Assembly (NCBI RefSeq): GCF_032921865.1
Contig: NZ_CP136684.1
Location: forward strand, 664,501-728,500
Direction of reading: 5' to 3'
Length of the DNA: 64,000 nucleotides
DNA from: Thalassospira lucentensis
GTDB lineage: Bacteria; Pseudomonadota; Alphaproteobacteria; Rhodospirillales; Thalassospiraceae
Shown: one piece after another, positions 35,372-48,123 of the stretch
How positions within the stretch are numbered: the first letter of the stretch is position 1
How the letters are laid out: each line of letters starts with the position of its first letter
The notes under the pieces: model-generated
The model's database searches: none
Told to the model about the DNA's origin: nothing
What the model saw: only the letters and a program-made list of their open reading frames with translations
Position numbers and translations under genes: made by a program

Positions 35372-37261
35372 TCAGTCGTCGAGCTTAAACACTTTTTCCC
35401 GGCGCCGGGCCAGATCGTCGCGTCTATGCGAAAATCTTTCCCATTCTTCCTCGCTGATATCTGCTGCCAACTGTCGGACGGCGTATTTTGCCTCTTCGTC
35501 CTCCAGGGAGCTTACAGCCATGGAAAAAACCTGTTCCCAACCCGCACGAGCCCGTTCGAGCGGCGTTTCGGGCCTGGCGAAAGCGGCGTGCGCCAAAATG
35601 TCCGCACCAACCACCCGCAATACTGTCTCTGACAGCCCGTCGCGCTCCAAATGGGCCTTGATTGTTTCGGAATCAAGTCCGGGATCACCGTCAAGCAGCT
35701 TTAAGACGGCACGACGAAGATTGTCAAGGTCGGAGTCTGCACAAGTGTAGATTCCAAGCCGCTCGCCAACATCCTCATGCAGGTGGGGATGGTTTATCAA
35801 CGTTACCAGCAAAATACAGTCCTGTACGACACGACGTTTTTGCATGGGTGGACGCGACATCCCCGGAACGGCTTTACCTGCCGGTTCCCAGAAATAGTCT
35901 TTTTTTCCGCCTTTGCCACCCCGGCTGAATTTTTTGTTCTGGTATCCGCCGCCTGGCGCAGGCCGTGATCCCCCGCCTTTTGCGCGATCACCCTTGAATA
36001 ATTGCCAGATGCGATCGCGGAACATCGACTGATATTGCGATCTGACCGCGTCATCACCGATTGCCGAAATGCGTTTCTGAATGTCGGCCTCAAGGGCGGC
36101 ACGGCGTTCGGGTGTATCGGTTGCCCGCCCGGCGACATCCATGCGCCATACCAGTTCTGCCAGCGGCACGGCGCTATCGAGTATCTTGCGGAAACTGGCA
36201 AATCCGTTTGTTCCCGCCATCAGGCTGTCGGGGTCCTCGCCCTCTGGCAGGATCGAAAACAGTAATGATTTGCCCGGACGCAGGATGGGAAGGGCACGCT
36301 CGGCGGCACGCACCGCCGCGCGCTTGCCCGCCGCATCACCGTCAAGACACAGGATCGGCTCGTTGGTCATTTTCCAAAGCTCGCCGATCTGTTCTTCGGT
36401 TACCGCTGTCCCCAACGGGGCCACTGCCCCGCGAAAACCGGCCCGATGCAGGGCGATCACATCCATGTAACCCTCGGTCACGATGATCGGTGCATCCTGC
36501 TGGCTGGCTTCACGGGCCTGCGGCAAGCCATAAAGAAGCTGGCCCTTGTGGAACAAAGGTGTATCAGGGCTATTCAGATACTTTGGCTTGGTATCGCCCA
36601 TGACACGCCCGCCAAAGGCAACAACCCTGCCCCTTCGATCAAGGATCGGAAACATCACGCGACCCCGGAACCGGTCATAGGTCTGACGGCCCTGATCTTC
36701 GGGCTCGATCAGAAGCCCGGCTTCAATCATCAGCGGCTCGTCAAATTCCTCGCGCTTTAACGCTGCCTTCAGCGCACCACGATTATCGGGTGCAAAGCCC
36801 AGTCGGAATTCGGCAATCGTTTTATCGTCAAGACCGCGACGACGAAAATATTCAAGCCCTTCGCGACCTTCGGGCATATGAAGCACGCGTTCATAAAATA
36901 CGCAGGCCGCTTCCATCACTTCGTAAAGTGTTTTGGCCTTTTTTTCGCGCTCCTGGGCTTCACGGGATGGTTTGGGCACATCCATGCCGACCTGATTGGC
37001 CAGTACCTCGACCGCCTCGACAAAGGTCAGGCCGCGGGTATTCATCACAAAACTGATCACGTCGCCATGCGCGCCACAGCCAAAGCAGTGATAGAAGCCC
37101 TTCTGCTCGTTGACCGTGAAAGAAGGGGATTTTTCGGAATGGAATGGACACAGGCCAGAATATTCCCGGCCGCGTTTAATCAGCTTCACCGACGTACCGA
37201 CAATATCTGCCAGTCCGACGCGCGCCCGCAGATCGTCAAGAAACGACTGGGGAAAGCTCAT
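35372..37261 (-). CDS. dnaG: DNA primase DnaG
   Basis: The 629-residue primase makes RNA primers at the replication fork. The N-terminal CHC2 zinc ribbon uses Cys38, His41, Cys59 and Cys62; the TOPRIM domain shows IIVTEGYMDVIALHRAG and LCLDGDAAGKRA; the C-terminal third is the DnaB-binding domain. It precedes rpoD with about 120 bp between, the usual macromolecular-synthesis operon order. Confidence 0.98.
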   Translation of the reverse strand: MSFPQSFLDDLRARVGLADIVGTSVKLIKRGREYSGLCPFHSEKSPSFTVNEQKGFYHCFGCGAHGDVISFVMNTRGLTFVEAVEVLANQVGMDVPKPSREAQEREKKAKTLYEVMEAACVFYERVLHMPEGREGLEYFRRRGLDDKTIAEFRLGFAPDNRGALKAALKREEFDEPLMIEAGLLIEPEDQGRQTYDRFRGRVMFPILDRRGRVVAFGGRVMGDTKPKYLNSPDTPLFHKGQLLYGLPQAREASQQDAPIIVTEGYMDVIALHRAGFRGAVAPLGTAVTEEQIGELWKMTNEPILCLDGDAAGKRAAVRAAERALPILRPGKSLLFSILPEGEDPDSLMAGTNGFASFRKILDSAVPLAELVWRMDVAGRATDTPERRAALEADIQKRISAIGDDAVRSQYQSMFRDRIWQLFKGDRAKGGGSRPAPGGGYQNKKFSRGGKGGKKDYFWEPAGKAVPGMSRPPMQKRRVVQDCILLVTLINHPHLHEDVGERLGIYTCADSDLDNLRRAVLKLLDGDPGLDSETIKAHLERDGLSETVLRVVGADILAHAAFARPETPLERARAGWEQVFSMAVSSLEDEEAKYAVRQLAADISEEEWERFSHRRDDLARRREKVFKLDD

Positions 37262-37351
37262 GATTGTCCCGATCCCGTGATCATGTTGATACCAAATCCC
37301 ATCCTACCCTTTTATTGATTCCATTCTGGAATCCGGGCTTAGGGACGACGA

Positions 37352-37379
37352 AAGCCGGACGATTTTACACGCCCGGCTT
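37352..37379 (-). terminator. Possible terminator between yqeY and dnaG
   Basis: AAGCCGG (37352-37358) and CCGGCTT (37373-37379) form a stem with GACGATTTTACACGC-like loop sequence that can pair further. The T-run on the minus strand is short, so termination may be weak. Confidence 0.4.
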
Positions 37380-37404
37380 CCATAAAAAATAGCTATTCTC
37401 GAAA

Positions 37405-37860
37405 TCAGCCGAGAAGTTTTTTCGCAACACTGCCGGCTTTGCCGAAATCCATGCAGCTGGCATATTTTTCGCGAAGCGCCGCCATCGTCCGGCCCATATC
37501 CTTAAGGCATGTCGCGCCAAGGTCGGTAACCACGCCTTTGACAGCCGCCTCGATTTCTTCATCGGACATCTGTTTGGGCAGGAACCGTTCAATCACGCCG
37601 ATCTCGGCGGCTTCCTGCGCTGCAAGTTCGGGGCGATTGCCCTTGGTGTACATTTCGATGCTTTCGCGACGCTGTTTAACCATCGCCTGCAGCAGGGTCA
37701 GGATTTCCTCATCGGAAATACCATCCGTATTCCCCTCGCCGCGTGCCGCAATATCGCGTTCCTTGAGCGCTGCCAGAATGAGGCGCACGGTGGTCACGGA
37801 TACGGCATCCTTTTCGAGGACGGCCTTTTTCAAAGCGTCTGTAAGCTGCGATCGCAGCAT
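37405..37860 (-). CDS. GatB/YqeY domain-containing protein
   Basis: A 151-residue YqeY-type protein, all alpha, with SVTTVRLILAALKERDIAARG, VKQRRESIEMYTKGNRPELAAQE and the tail EIGVIERFLPKQMS. The domain is shared with the tRNA-binding tail of GatB, but the stand-alone protein's role is unclear. It lies upstream of dnaG-rpoD, a common position. Confidence 0.93.
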   Translation of the reverse strand: MLRSQLTDALKKAVLEKDAVSVTTVRLILAALKERDIAARGEGNTDGISDEEILTLLQAMVKQRRESIEMYTKGNRPELAAQEAAEIGVIERFLPKQMSDEEIEAAVKGVVTDLGATCLKDMGRTMAALREKYASCMDFGKAGSVAKKLLG

Positions 37861-38225
37861 GGCTTATCTCTGATTCTGTGGAAGAAAGGAGCGAACATAC
37901 CCCAAAAGCGCCATCTAGGCAAAGAAAACCTTTCCACTCAACTTATTGATTTTAAAAGAAAAATAAAAGTTTGGATGCATCCTTGACAGGGCGACACGAC
38001 TCCCGTAGACATCCGCCAATTTGCCTGCCGGGATGAGGTTTTAACCCGCTTTCAGCATATTGCACCAACGTCTTTTGACGTTATGGTCGTTCATGCTGGG
38101 GATACCTTGTCATGTCCGCATGCCCGATATGCAGGGGAATTTGGCCGTTTTTCTCGGCCTGCTCGTAATTATTATATATAAAGACTCCGTGTCTCACCGT
38201 GGAAAGATCGAAAGGACATTCGCCA
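37861..38225. promoter_or_regulatory. Divergent yqeY / carA upstream region
   Basis: For carA, TTGACA (37983-37988) with a weak -10 GTAGAC (38005-38010), and farther down an AT-rich TATATATAAAGA (about 38173) are candidate promoter elements. GGCCG and CGGCC flank TTTTTCT in between, a short dyad. No leader peptide or known riboswitch was recognised. Confidence 0.3.
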
Positions 38226-39392
38226 ATGTCAGCGCCCACGCACACCCCGCCTCCTGGAGCTTCTGCCGTTCTGGTACTTGCTGATGGTTCTGTTTACTGG
38301 GGACGAGGCGTCGGCGCCCGAGGAGAGGTGGTTGGTGAAGTCTGCTTCAACACCTCGATCACGGGCTACCAGGAAATCATGACCGACCCGTCCTATGCCG
38401 GGCAGATGATCACCTTTACTTTCCCCCATATCGGCAATGTCGGCACCAATGACGAGGATATCGAAAACGAAATCCCCGTCGCCCTTGGCTGCATCCTGCG
38501 CCAGGACATTACCGAGCCGTCAAACTATCGTGCACAGGGTCATTTCAATGACTGGCTGGGAAAGCATGGCCGGATCGGCATTGCCGGTATTGATACCCGC
38601 CGCCTGACCAAACGCATTCGTAGCGAAGGCGCTCCAAACGGCGTGATCTGCCACAACCCGGATGGCAAGTTCGATATCGATGCCCTGATCGCCAAGGCCA
38701 ATGAATGGCCGGGCCTGGAGGGCATGGACCTTGCCAAGGACAATAGCTGCACCGAGGGTTATGACTGGGATCAGACCCTTTGGACCCGCGAAGGCGGTTA
38801 TGGCGAACTTGGCAATGCCAAACACCATGTTGTTGCCATCGATTACGGTGTGAAACGCAACATTCTGCGTAATCTTGCCGCGCTTGAATGCAAGGTATCG
38901 GTTGTTCCGGCAACGACGTCCGCCGAAGAAATCCTTGCGATGAACCCGGATGGGGTCTTCCTTTCGAACGGCCCTGGCGATCCGGCGGCGACCGGCGAAT
39001 ATGCGGTTCCGACCATCAAAAAACTGATCGCCAGCGGCAAACCGGTTTTCGGTATCTGCCTTGGTCATCAGATGATGGCGCTCGCCCTTGGTGCAAAAAC
39101 CAAAAAGATGGATGTCGGTCATCGCGGTGCGAACCACCCGGTAAAGGACACCACAACCGGTGTCGTGGAAATCACCAGCCAGAACCACGGCTTTGTCGTC
39201 GACAAGGACAGCCTGCCCGACAATGTCGAAGCAACGCACTTCTCGCTGTTTGACGGATCCCTTGCCGGGCTTCGCCTGAAAGACAAACCGGTCTTTGCGG
39301 TTCAGTACCATCCCGAAGCATCCCCGGGGCCGCACGATAGCCATTACCTGTTCAAACGTTTCGTTGGCCTGATCGAAGACGCGAAAGCCTGA
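38226..39392 (+). CDS. carA: Carbamoyl-phosphate synthase small subunit
   Basis: CarA (388 aa) is the glutaminase subunit that delivers ammonia to CarB for arginine and pyrimidine synthesis. The N-terminal CPSase domain begins ASAVLVLADGSVYWGRGVGA; the class I glutamine amidotransferase domain carries FGICLGHQMMALA with the nucleophilic Cys, and QYHPEASPGPHD with the catalytic His. ATG 38226 follows AAAGGA; the GTG at 38199 is less likely. Confidence 0.98.
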   Translation: MSAPTHTPPPGASAVLVLADGSVYWGRGVGARGEVVGEVCFNTSITGYQEIMTDPSYAGQMITFTFPHIGNVGTNDEDIENEIPVALGCILRQDITEPSNYRAQGHFNDWLGKHGRIGIAGIDTRRLTKRIRSEGAPNGVICHNPDGKFDIDALIAKANEWPGLEGMDLAKDNSCTEGYDWDQTLWTREGGYGELGNAKHHVVAIDYGVKRNILRNLAALECKVSVVPATTSAEEILAMNPDGVFLSNGPGDPAATGEYAVPTIKKLIASGKPVFGICLGHQMMALALGAKTKKMDVGHRGANHPVKDTTTGVVEITSQNHGFVVDKDSLPDNVEATHFSLFDGSLAGLRLKDKPVFAVQYHPEASPGPHDSHYLFKRFVGLIEDAKA

Positions 39393-39482
39393 TAGCGCGA
39401 CGACATCAGCGACAAGCGATTAACGGACTTAATTTCGGGCGGTGCAGCAATCGCGCCCGCCACGCCAAAAGCGGAAAAAGAC

Positions 39483-42725
<3,243 letters not shown>

Positions 42726-42756
42726 GGTTCCTTTTCGAACCCGTTCAACGAGTTTA

Positions 42757-42792
42757 GACCGCCCGGCGGTATCTGCCGGGCGGTCGATTTTG
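42757..42792 (+). terminator. carAB terminator
   Basis: GACCGCCCGGC and GCCGGGCGGTC form an 11 bp perfect stem with a seven-base loop, followed by GATTTTG. Confidence 0.75.
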
Positions 42793-42829
42793 TAGTATCG
42801 ATCGCTAATAAGAATAGGCTGTGAGCGCG

Positions 42830-43303
42830 ATGGAAAAAGTACCTATGACCCCGCAAGGGCATCAGCGCCTCGAAGAAGAGCTGAAGCACCGCAAATCCGT
42901 CGAACGCCTTGAAATCATCAAGGCGATCTCGGAAGCGCGCGAGCATGGCGATCTCTCGGAAAACGCCGAATACCATGCTGCGCGTGAACGACAGAGCTTC
43001 TGCGAAGGTCGAATTGCCGAACTGGAAGATGTTCTTAGCCGCTCCGAAGTCATCGATGTCAAATCGCTGGCCGGATCGGTCGTCAAATTCGGTGCGACCG
43101 TGCATCTTGTTGACGAAGACACCGACGAGGAAACCACCTATCAGGTTGTCGGTCCGATCGAGGCTGATATCAATTCCGGTCGTATTTCGACCACATCTCC
43201 GATTGGTCGGGCGCTGATCGGCAAGGCTGTTGGTGAATCCGTAGAAGTCACCGTTCCCGGTGGTACAAAGAGCTACGAGATCCTTACGGTCAAGTTCGCC
43301 TGA
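42830..43303 (+). CDS. greA: Transcription elongation factor GreA
   Basis: GreA (157 aa) stimulates RNA cleavage by backtracked polymerase. The N-terminal coiled coil ([21 protein letters not shown]) has the acidic tip [17 protein letters not shown], and the C-terminal FKBP-like domain ends with [17 protein letters not shown] 42830 is preferred over a GTG at 42821 by homology. It follows carAB, a frequent alphaproteobacterial order. Confidence 0.97.
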   Translation: MEKVPMTPQGHQRLEEELKHRKSVERLEIIKAISEAREHGDLSENAEYHAARERQSFCEGRIAELEDVLSRSEVIDVKSLAGSVVKFGATVHLVDEDTDEETTYQVVGPIEADINSGRISTTSPIGRALIGKAVGESVEVTVPGGTKSYEILTVKFA

Positions 43304-43329
43304 TACTCGATACACTATCTTGCGAAAGT

Positions 43330-43360
43330 ACGGCCCGATAAATATCGGGCCGTTTTTTTT
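43330..43360 (+). terminator. greA terminator
   Basis: ACGGCCCGATA and TATCGGGCCGT form an 11 bp stem with a tight loop, followed by eight T. Confidence 0.93.
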
Positions 43361-43389
43361 GATCCAAATACTCTGCACAAGTATCTGCC

Positions 43390-43866
43390 ATGACATCTGA
43401 TATCATCATTTCAAAGGCCCGTCCGGAAGACAGCATCCATGTAGCCGACATGTCAAATGCCCTGCATGTCGAACTTGATTACGACAATCCGCCCCACACG
43501 ACCGAAAGCATCCATGAAATGATGTTCGGGCCCAAGGCACTGATCAAAAGTCTGATCGCATGGAACGGAGATCGCGCTGTCGGACAGACGATCTTTCAAC
43601 CGTTCTATAACCCGGATTACTCGAAGATCGGGTTGTGGATGACCGAGCTTTACGTTGCACCCGATATGCGTTCGGAAAAGGTCGGAAACAAACTGATGAA
43701 GGCACTTGGCAAATACGCCTTGGATCACGGCTATGTTTCGATGTGGTGGTCCGTCCTGCATCGCAACGAGGCCGCCTGCCGGTTTTACGAACGGCTAGGC
43801 GCACGTAACTCCGGGGCCCTGCAGTATGAAATTGATGGGGATGAGTTAGAGAACCTTGGCCAATAA
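43390..43866 (+). CDS. GNAT family N-acetyltransferase
   Basis: A 158-residue acetyltransferase of the GNAT fold: ITKARPED-like N-terminus (IIISKARPEDSIHVADM), the acetyl-CoA-binding stretch ELYVAPDMRSEKVGNKLMKAL and SVLHRNEAACRFYERLGA. The substrate is unknown. Its ATG is 30 bp after the greA terminator T-tract. Confidence 0.9.
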   Translation: MTSDIIISKARPEDSIHVADMSNALHVELDYDNPPHTTESIHEMMFGPKALIKSLIAWNGDRAVGQTIFQPFYNPDYSKIGLWMTELYVAPDMRSEKVGNKLMKALGKYALDHGYVSMWWSVLHRNEAACRFYERLGARNSGALQYEIDGDELENLGQ

Positions 43867-44000
43867 AACCACTGATCATCAAGCACGTGACAAAGAATTG
43901 AATTCATAATATTTTTTCGGCATCATTCTGAAATGATCGTTCTGGAAAGATCGAGAACATCAACAGGGTGCGACGCCCGGCCGGGGGGATAACGGGCGTC

Positions 44001-44039
44001 TCGAAGCGGGACCGGTTGAATTAACCGGTCCCGCTTCGA
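44001..44039 (+). terminator. Very stable hairpin after the GNAT gene
   Basis: TCGAAGCGGGACCGGTT (44001-44017) pairs perfectly over 17 bp with 44023-44039, loop GAATT. No T-run follows. It lies 135 bp after the GNAT stop and may terminate in a U-tract-independent way or be a relic repeat. Confidence 0.6.
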
Positions 44040-44070
44040 TTATCGGATCAGCAATTGGTACATTCAAAAA

Positions 44071-44103
44071 ACAAAAAACCGGCGACCAAAGGGTGCCGGT
44101 TTT
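44071..44103 (-). terminator. AsnC/Lrp gene terminator (minus strand)
   Basis: AAAACCGGC (44075-44083) pairs with GCCGGTTTT (44095-44103); the inner ACC/GGT extends the stem. On the minus strand it is followed by two T-runs (TTTTTTGTTTTTTG). Confidence 0.88.
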
Positions 44104-44127
44104 CAAAGCTTGGCGTGGCAACGCACG

Positions 44128-44613
44128 TCAGTCTTCAGCTTCAATATCGATGGGAACGCCAGGCTGATTTTTAGCGGTACGAATCGAAAGTGCCGATTTC
44201 ACATGATTGACGTTTTCCGCAACCGTCAGTTCAGTTGTCAGAAACTTCTGATATTCGTCCCAGCTGTGCGAAACGATTTTCAAAAGGAAATCCATTTCAC
44301 CGGCAACCATATGACATTCGCGAACTTCCGGCCATGCCGCAGCACGACCTTCGAAGGCGCGCAGATCATGTTCTGCCTGACTTGCAAGACCGACCAGCGC
44401 AAACACGGTTACATTGTAACCCAGCGCCTGGGCATCAACGTCGGCATGATAGCCCTGAATGAAACCGGCTTCTTCAAGCGCACGGACACGACGCAGACAG
44501 GGTGGCGCAGAAATACCTGCACGGCGTGCAAGTTCCACATTGGTCATGCGGCCATCTTCCTGGAGATCGCGCAGAATTCTGCGGTCGATCTTGTCGAGTT
44601 TGACCCGTTGCAT
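44128..44613 (-). CDS. AsnC/Lrp-family regulator
   Basis: A 161-residue Lrp/AsnC regulator: helix-turn-helix in LDKIDRRILRDLQEDGRMTNVELARRAGISAPPCLRRV, then the RAM effector domain (GYNVTVFALVGL, VRECHMVAGEMDFLLKIV). It is divergent from trxB with about 310 bp between. This lrp-trxB pairing is widespread in alphaproteobacteria. The amino-acid ligand cannot be inferred. Confidence 0.93.
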   Translation of the reverse strand: MQRVKLDKIDRRILRDLQEDGRMTNVELARRAGISAPPCLRRVRALEEAGFIQGYHADVDAQALGYNVTVFALVGLASQAEHDLRAFEGRAAAWPEVRECHMVAGEMDFLLKIVSHSWDEYQKFLTTELTVAENVNHVKSALSIRTAKNQPGVPIDIEAED

Positions 44614-44922
44614 TTATCCCTCGATTCTGTGCGCTGAACTTACCCCGGACGAAACAATATTACAGGGGGCCAGTACGCTGGCAATAATATATTCGGCGGC
44701 AGAATGCAATCTGCCCTTTTGTAATGCGCACAAATGCATTGCACAATTTTGTATCAAAACGTTGCAAACCGCCATTTTCCGCCAGTCGCGATGGCGGAGT
44801 AAAATACCCGATCAGGAACTGTTCCGAAAACCTTGCAAAACATCGTGCGAGGCGGTTGCGCAATGCCATATCACCCCATATGTTCGGAACCTGTTTTTCA
44901 CTGACCACAATATGCAAAGCAC

Positions 44923-45873
44923 ATGGCCCAGGAACATAACACCAAAGTCCTCATCATCGGATCCGGCCCGGCCGGTTACACAGCGGCGATTTATGCTGCA
45001 CGCGCCAATCTGGAACCCATGATGGTTATGGGCCTGCAGCCGGGTGGGCAGTTGACGATCACGACAGATGTCGAAAACTATCCCGGCTTTGCCAACGTCA
45101 TCCAGGGCCCGTGGCTGATGGATCAGATGAAGGCACAGGCCGAGCATGTCGGAACCAGAATGGTTCATGACCTGATCACCGAAGTCGACTTTTCCAAACG
45201 CCCCTTTGTCTGCAAAGGCGATTCGGGTGATATCTATGTCGCAGAAAGCGTGATCATTTCAACCGGTGCACAGGCCCGGTGGCTTGGCCTTCCGGGCGAA
45301 GAAAAATTCAACGGTCGTGGTGTCTCTGCATGCGCCACCTGCGACGGTTTCTTCTATCGCAACAAACCGGTCGTGGTTGTTGGTGGTGGCAATACCGCTG
45401 TTGAAGAAGCCCTTTATCTTGCCGGGATCTGCTCGAAGGTGACACTCGTGCATCGTCGCGACGAACTGCGCGCGGAAAAAATGCTGCAGGATCGCCTGCT
45501 GAAGCATGAAAAGATCGACGTCGTCTGGGACAGCGTCATTGACGATATCCTGGGTGGCGACGGCCCGATGGACGGCGTTGAAGCCGTTCGCGTGCGCAAT
45601 GTCAAAACCGGCGATCTTTCCGACATCACCGCCGATGGCTTCTTTGTCGCGATCGGTCATGATCCGGCAACCGCCGTGTTCAAGGGGCAAATCGACATGG
45701 ATGATGAAAATTACATCCTCGTAAAACCGGGTAGCACCACAACCAACGTTCACGGTGTCTTTGCCGCTGGTGATGTGACCGACAAGATTTACCGTCAGGC
45801 AGTTACTGCGGCGGGCATGGGCTGCATGGCGGCACTCGAAGCTGAAAAGTTCATTGCCGAGCACAACGAATAA
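44923..45873 (+). CDS. trxB: Thioredoxin reductase
   Basis: TrxB (316 aa) is the NADPH-dependent flavoenzyme that reduces thioredoxin. It has the FAD motif VLIIGSGPAGYTAAIYAARA, the redox-active CATC (Cys137 and Cys140), the NADPH motif VVGGGNTAVEEA and the C-terminal GVFAAGDVTDKIYRQAVTAA. Full length. Confidence 0.97.
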   Translation: MAQEHNTKVLIIGSGPAGYTAAIYAARANLEPMMVMGLQPGGQLTITTDVENYPGFANVIQGPWLMDQMKAQAEHVGTRMVHDLITEVDFSKRPFVCKGDSGDIYVAESVIISTGAQARWLGLPGEEKFNGRGVSACATCDGFFYRNKPVVVVGGGNTAVEEALYLAGICSKVTLVHRRDELRAEKMLQDRLLKHEKIDVVWDSVIDDILGGDGPMDGVEAVRVRNVKTGDLSDITADGFFVAIGHDPATAVFKGQIDMDDENYILVKPGSTTTNVHGVFAAGDVTDKIYRQAVTAAGMGCMAALEAEKFIAEHNE

Positions 45874-45900
45874 GCACAGTCATCCTTACCGGATATGACA

Positions 45901-45927
45901 AAGGGGCGCCAATGGTGCCCCTTTTTT
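45901..45927 (+). terminator. trxB terminator
   Basis: AAGGGGCGCC and GGTGCCCCTT form a stem with one G-T pair and an AAT loop, followed by TTTTTT. The remaining gap to 46213 shows no gene. Confidence 0.92.
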
Positions 45928-46213
45928 GTACCTACGGCCCGGAAATATGACTGCATTCAGAAACGGCGAACGTGCCAATTTTCGGCAATCCCCTGAGTTC
46001 ATTTATGAATCCGGCGTGAACGAAATCACCACTTTCGTAATTGGTTGCTTGCAGATCGCGCCAAAGGCCTCATATTGATTTAATGATATCAGTTTGGAAG
46101 CAATTTCACATGCGGCTTAATAGTGTGGAAACCAAATGCTTCTAAGAAGAAGATAAAGAAGTATCAGGGGACTGGCGCGGCAATGGCGCGACAGTGACAT
46201 TAGGAGCAGGTCT

Positions 46214-47131
46214 ATGGACTGGGACAAGCTGCGTGTTTTTCACGCTGTTGCGGAAGCTGGAAGCTTCACACACGCGGGGGAAAATCTCAATCTGAGCCAG
46301 TCGGCGGTGAGCCGACAGATCAGCGCACTTGAAGAAAGCGTCAAGGTGCCGCTATTCCACCGCCATGCACGCGGCCTGATCCTGACCGAGCAAGGCGAAC
46401 TTCTGTATCGCACGGCCCATGATGTGTTTGCCAAACTTTCCATGGCCGAAGCCCGCATTCGCGAATCCAAGGAACGCCCCAGCGGTCCGTTAAAAGTAAC
46501 CACCACGGTTGCCTTCGGATCAACCTGGCTGACCCCGCGTATCAACGAATTCCTTGAACGCTATCCGGAAATTGAACTGTCGCTGGTGCTCAATGACGAG
46601 GAACTCGATCTTGCCATGCGCGAGGCCGATGTTGCTATCCGCATGCAGCCACCGCGTCAGGCTGATCTCGTTCAGCGCCAATTGATGACATTGCGCTATC
46701 ATGTCTTTGCGTCGCCTGAGTATATCAAGCAGTTCGGCATTCCGAAAAAGCCCGAAGACCTCAAAGATCATCGTCTGATCATTTACGGTGCGGATGCGCG
46801 CCCACCGGTCTCGAACGTCAACTGGATGATGGCCGTCGCCCAACAGTTCAAACCGGATATGCGGCCGATCCTGAAACTGAACAATATCTATGGCATCTTC
46901 CGTGCGACCGAGTCCGGGCTTGGTATTTCGGCCCTGCCCGATTATCTGCTGCCGACTGACAGCAATCTGGTCCGCATTCTGCCGGAACTCGAAGGGCCAA
47001 GTTTCGACGCCTATTTCGTTTATCCTGAAGAACTGCGTCATTCCAAACGCATTGCCGTCTTCCGCGATTTCCTGATCGAGGAAATCAGTAAGGTCAAAGC
47101 CAAAATGAATGCCGCCGCCGCGACCGATTAA
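46214..47131 (+). CDS. LysR-family regulator of the LsrB/VtlR type
   Basis: A LysR regulator of 305 residues. The N-terminus MDWDKLRVFHAVAEAGSFTH, the helix-turn-helix NLSQSAVSRQISALEE and HRHARGLILTEQGELLYRTA match the LsrB (Sinorhizobium) / VtlR (Brucella, Agrobacterium) group, which also sits next to trxB. These regulators control envelope/oxidative stress and activate AbcR small RNAs. Two AbcR-like sRNAs follow this gene here, so direct control is likely. Confidence 0.93.
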   Translation: MDWDKLRVFHAVAEAGSFTHAGENLNLSQSAVSRQISALEESVKVPLFHRHARGLILTEQGELLYRTAHDVFAKLSMAEARIRESKERPSGPLKVTTTVAFGSTWLTPRINEFLERYPEIELSLVLNDEELDLAMREADVAIRMQPPRQADLVQRQLMTLRYHVFASPEYIKQFGIPKKPEDLKDHRLIIYGADARPPVSNVNWMMAVAQQFKPDMRPILKLNNIYGIFRATESGLGISALPDYLLPTDSNLVRILPELEGPSFDAYFVYPEELRHSKRIAVFRDFLIEEISKVKAKMNAAAATD

Positions 47132-47157
47132 CGCAAACGACAAGCGATAGAATCCGA

Positions 47158-47193
47158 AAGCCCCGCACCGAAATCGGCTGCGGGGCTTTTTTT
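47158..47193 (+). terminator. LysR gene terminator
   Basis: AAGCCCCGCA and TGCGGGGCTT form a 10 bp stem with an inner CCG/CGG helix, followed by seven T. Confidence 0.92.
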
Positions 47194-47479
47194 GGTGTAC
47201 CAGCACGCAAAAAGACAACCCCTAGTTCATACGAGAAACTGTAATAGCGGGTCTTCAACACAAAACCCTGACGCGAACTGTCACCGATAATGACCTTTTG
47301 AACCAGTTCATCAGCACGCAAAATCAGCTTCTCCAGGAAAACGCAGTCATAATAGCTTCAAATTACTGACATTTTTTCGCCATGCACTCAGCGCATGGTT
47401 GGATTGTTGTTATTCTATTTTTAAGCGTAAGATCATATGCGTATATTCACATCAGAAGTTGTTAGCGACCGCGAAAGCG

Positions 47480-47631
47480 AAGAGCGCTTTCATCTTTCCC
47501 TGATCTCCGCATGATCCGTCTGCCGAAACGTTATTCGGCATGGAATCTTCCCTGGATTCCACGTCTCCCAGACGTTAAAGCCTCCCTGTTGATCTTGCCG
47601 GTAGCTCCCCCTAGCTACCGGCATTTTTTTC
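47480..47631 (+). ncRNA. AbcR-like small RNA, copy 1 (alpha-r15 family candidate)
   Basis: Three hairpins precede a terminator: TGCCGAA/TTCGGCA (47521-47540), GGAATC/GATTCC with loop TTCCCTG (47542-47560), and ACGTCT-CCC-AGACGT (47561-47575). A single-stranded CCTCCCT follows (47581-47587). The terminator is TGCCGGTAGCT/AGCTACCGGCA plus seven T (47596-47630). C/T-rich loops complementary to Shine-Dalgarno sites are the mark of AbcR sRNAs. No open frame fits. The 5' end is a guess; TATATT at 47442 is a possible -10. Confidence 0.75.
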
Positions 47632-47849
47632 GCATTCGCACAATTAAGTGGCAGCGAATTGATCAAAAGATTGGGAATAAGCGCATTAGAACCCATAAAT
47701 ATTGTAGTTATTTCAGATGTTTAATGTCTGAATCTTCGTAGCCCAAGATTTATGCAATTTACGCATGGCTGAATGAGCAATTTGACAGTGGTGTTTCCCG
47801 TCAAAAACGCTATCTTCCTCTTCGAACCGCAGCGGTGAATAACTGCATC

Positions 47850-48001
47850 GCGGTACAGAGTTTTCTCCCTGACCGAATTTTCGGTCTTTGTCGGGCGCCC
47901 TGCCCGGCATACCCAGGGCCCTGAGAAGGGTCCTACGTCTCCCAGACGTGAAGCCTCCCTGATAAACTTGCCGGGCACATTTGTTGCCCGGCTTTTTTTT
48001 T
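47850..48001 (+). ncRNA. AbcR-like small RNA, copy 2 (alpha-r15 family candidate)
   Basis: It shares with copy 1 the core ACGTCTCCCAGACGT (47935-47949) and GCCTCCCTG (47953-47961) at the same spacing, as well as an upstream CTCCCTGA and a GACCGAA/TTCGGTC hairpin (47871-47886). The terminator is GCCGGGCA/TGCCCGGC with nine T (47970-48001). The two RNAs lie about 370 bp apart on the same strand and are probably duplicates. The 5' end is not fixed. Confidence 0.75.
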
Positions 48002-48123
48002 GCCTTGATGAAACCCCTTCCTCTAGCAGGCACAACTGTGATCGGTCCCGGCTTGGCACTCACAGATAAACCGCGCAGTATGGCATCTGCGTGCAATGAC
48101 GTCTGACGATCAGGGTTGAAATC

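Noticed and set aside
38060..38284. 74-codon frame in the carA leader
   Set aside because: It runs into carA in another frame and has no attenuator-like codon run or terminator.
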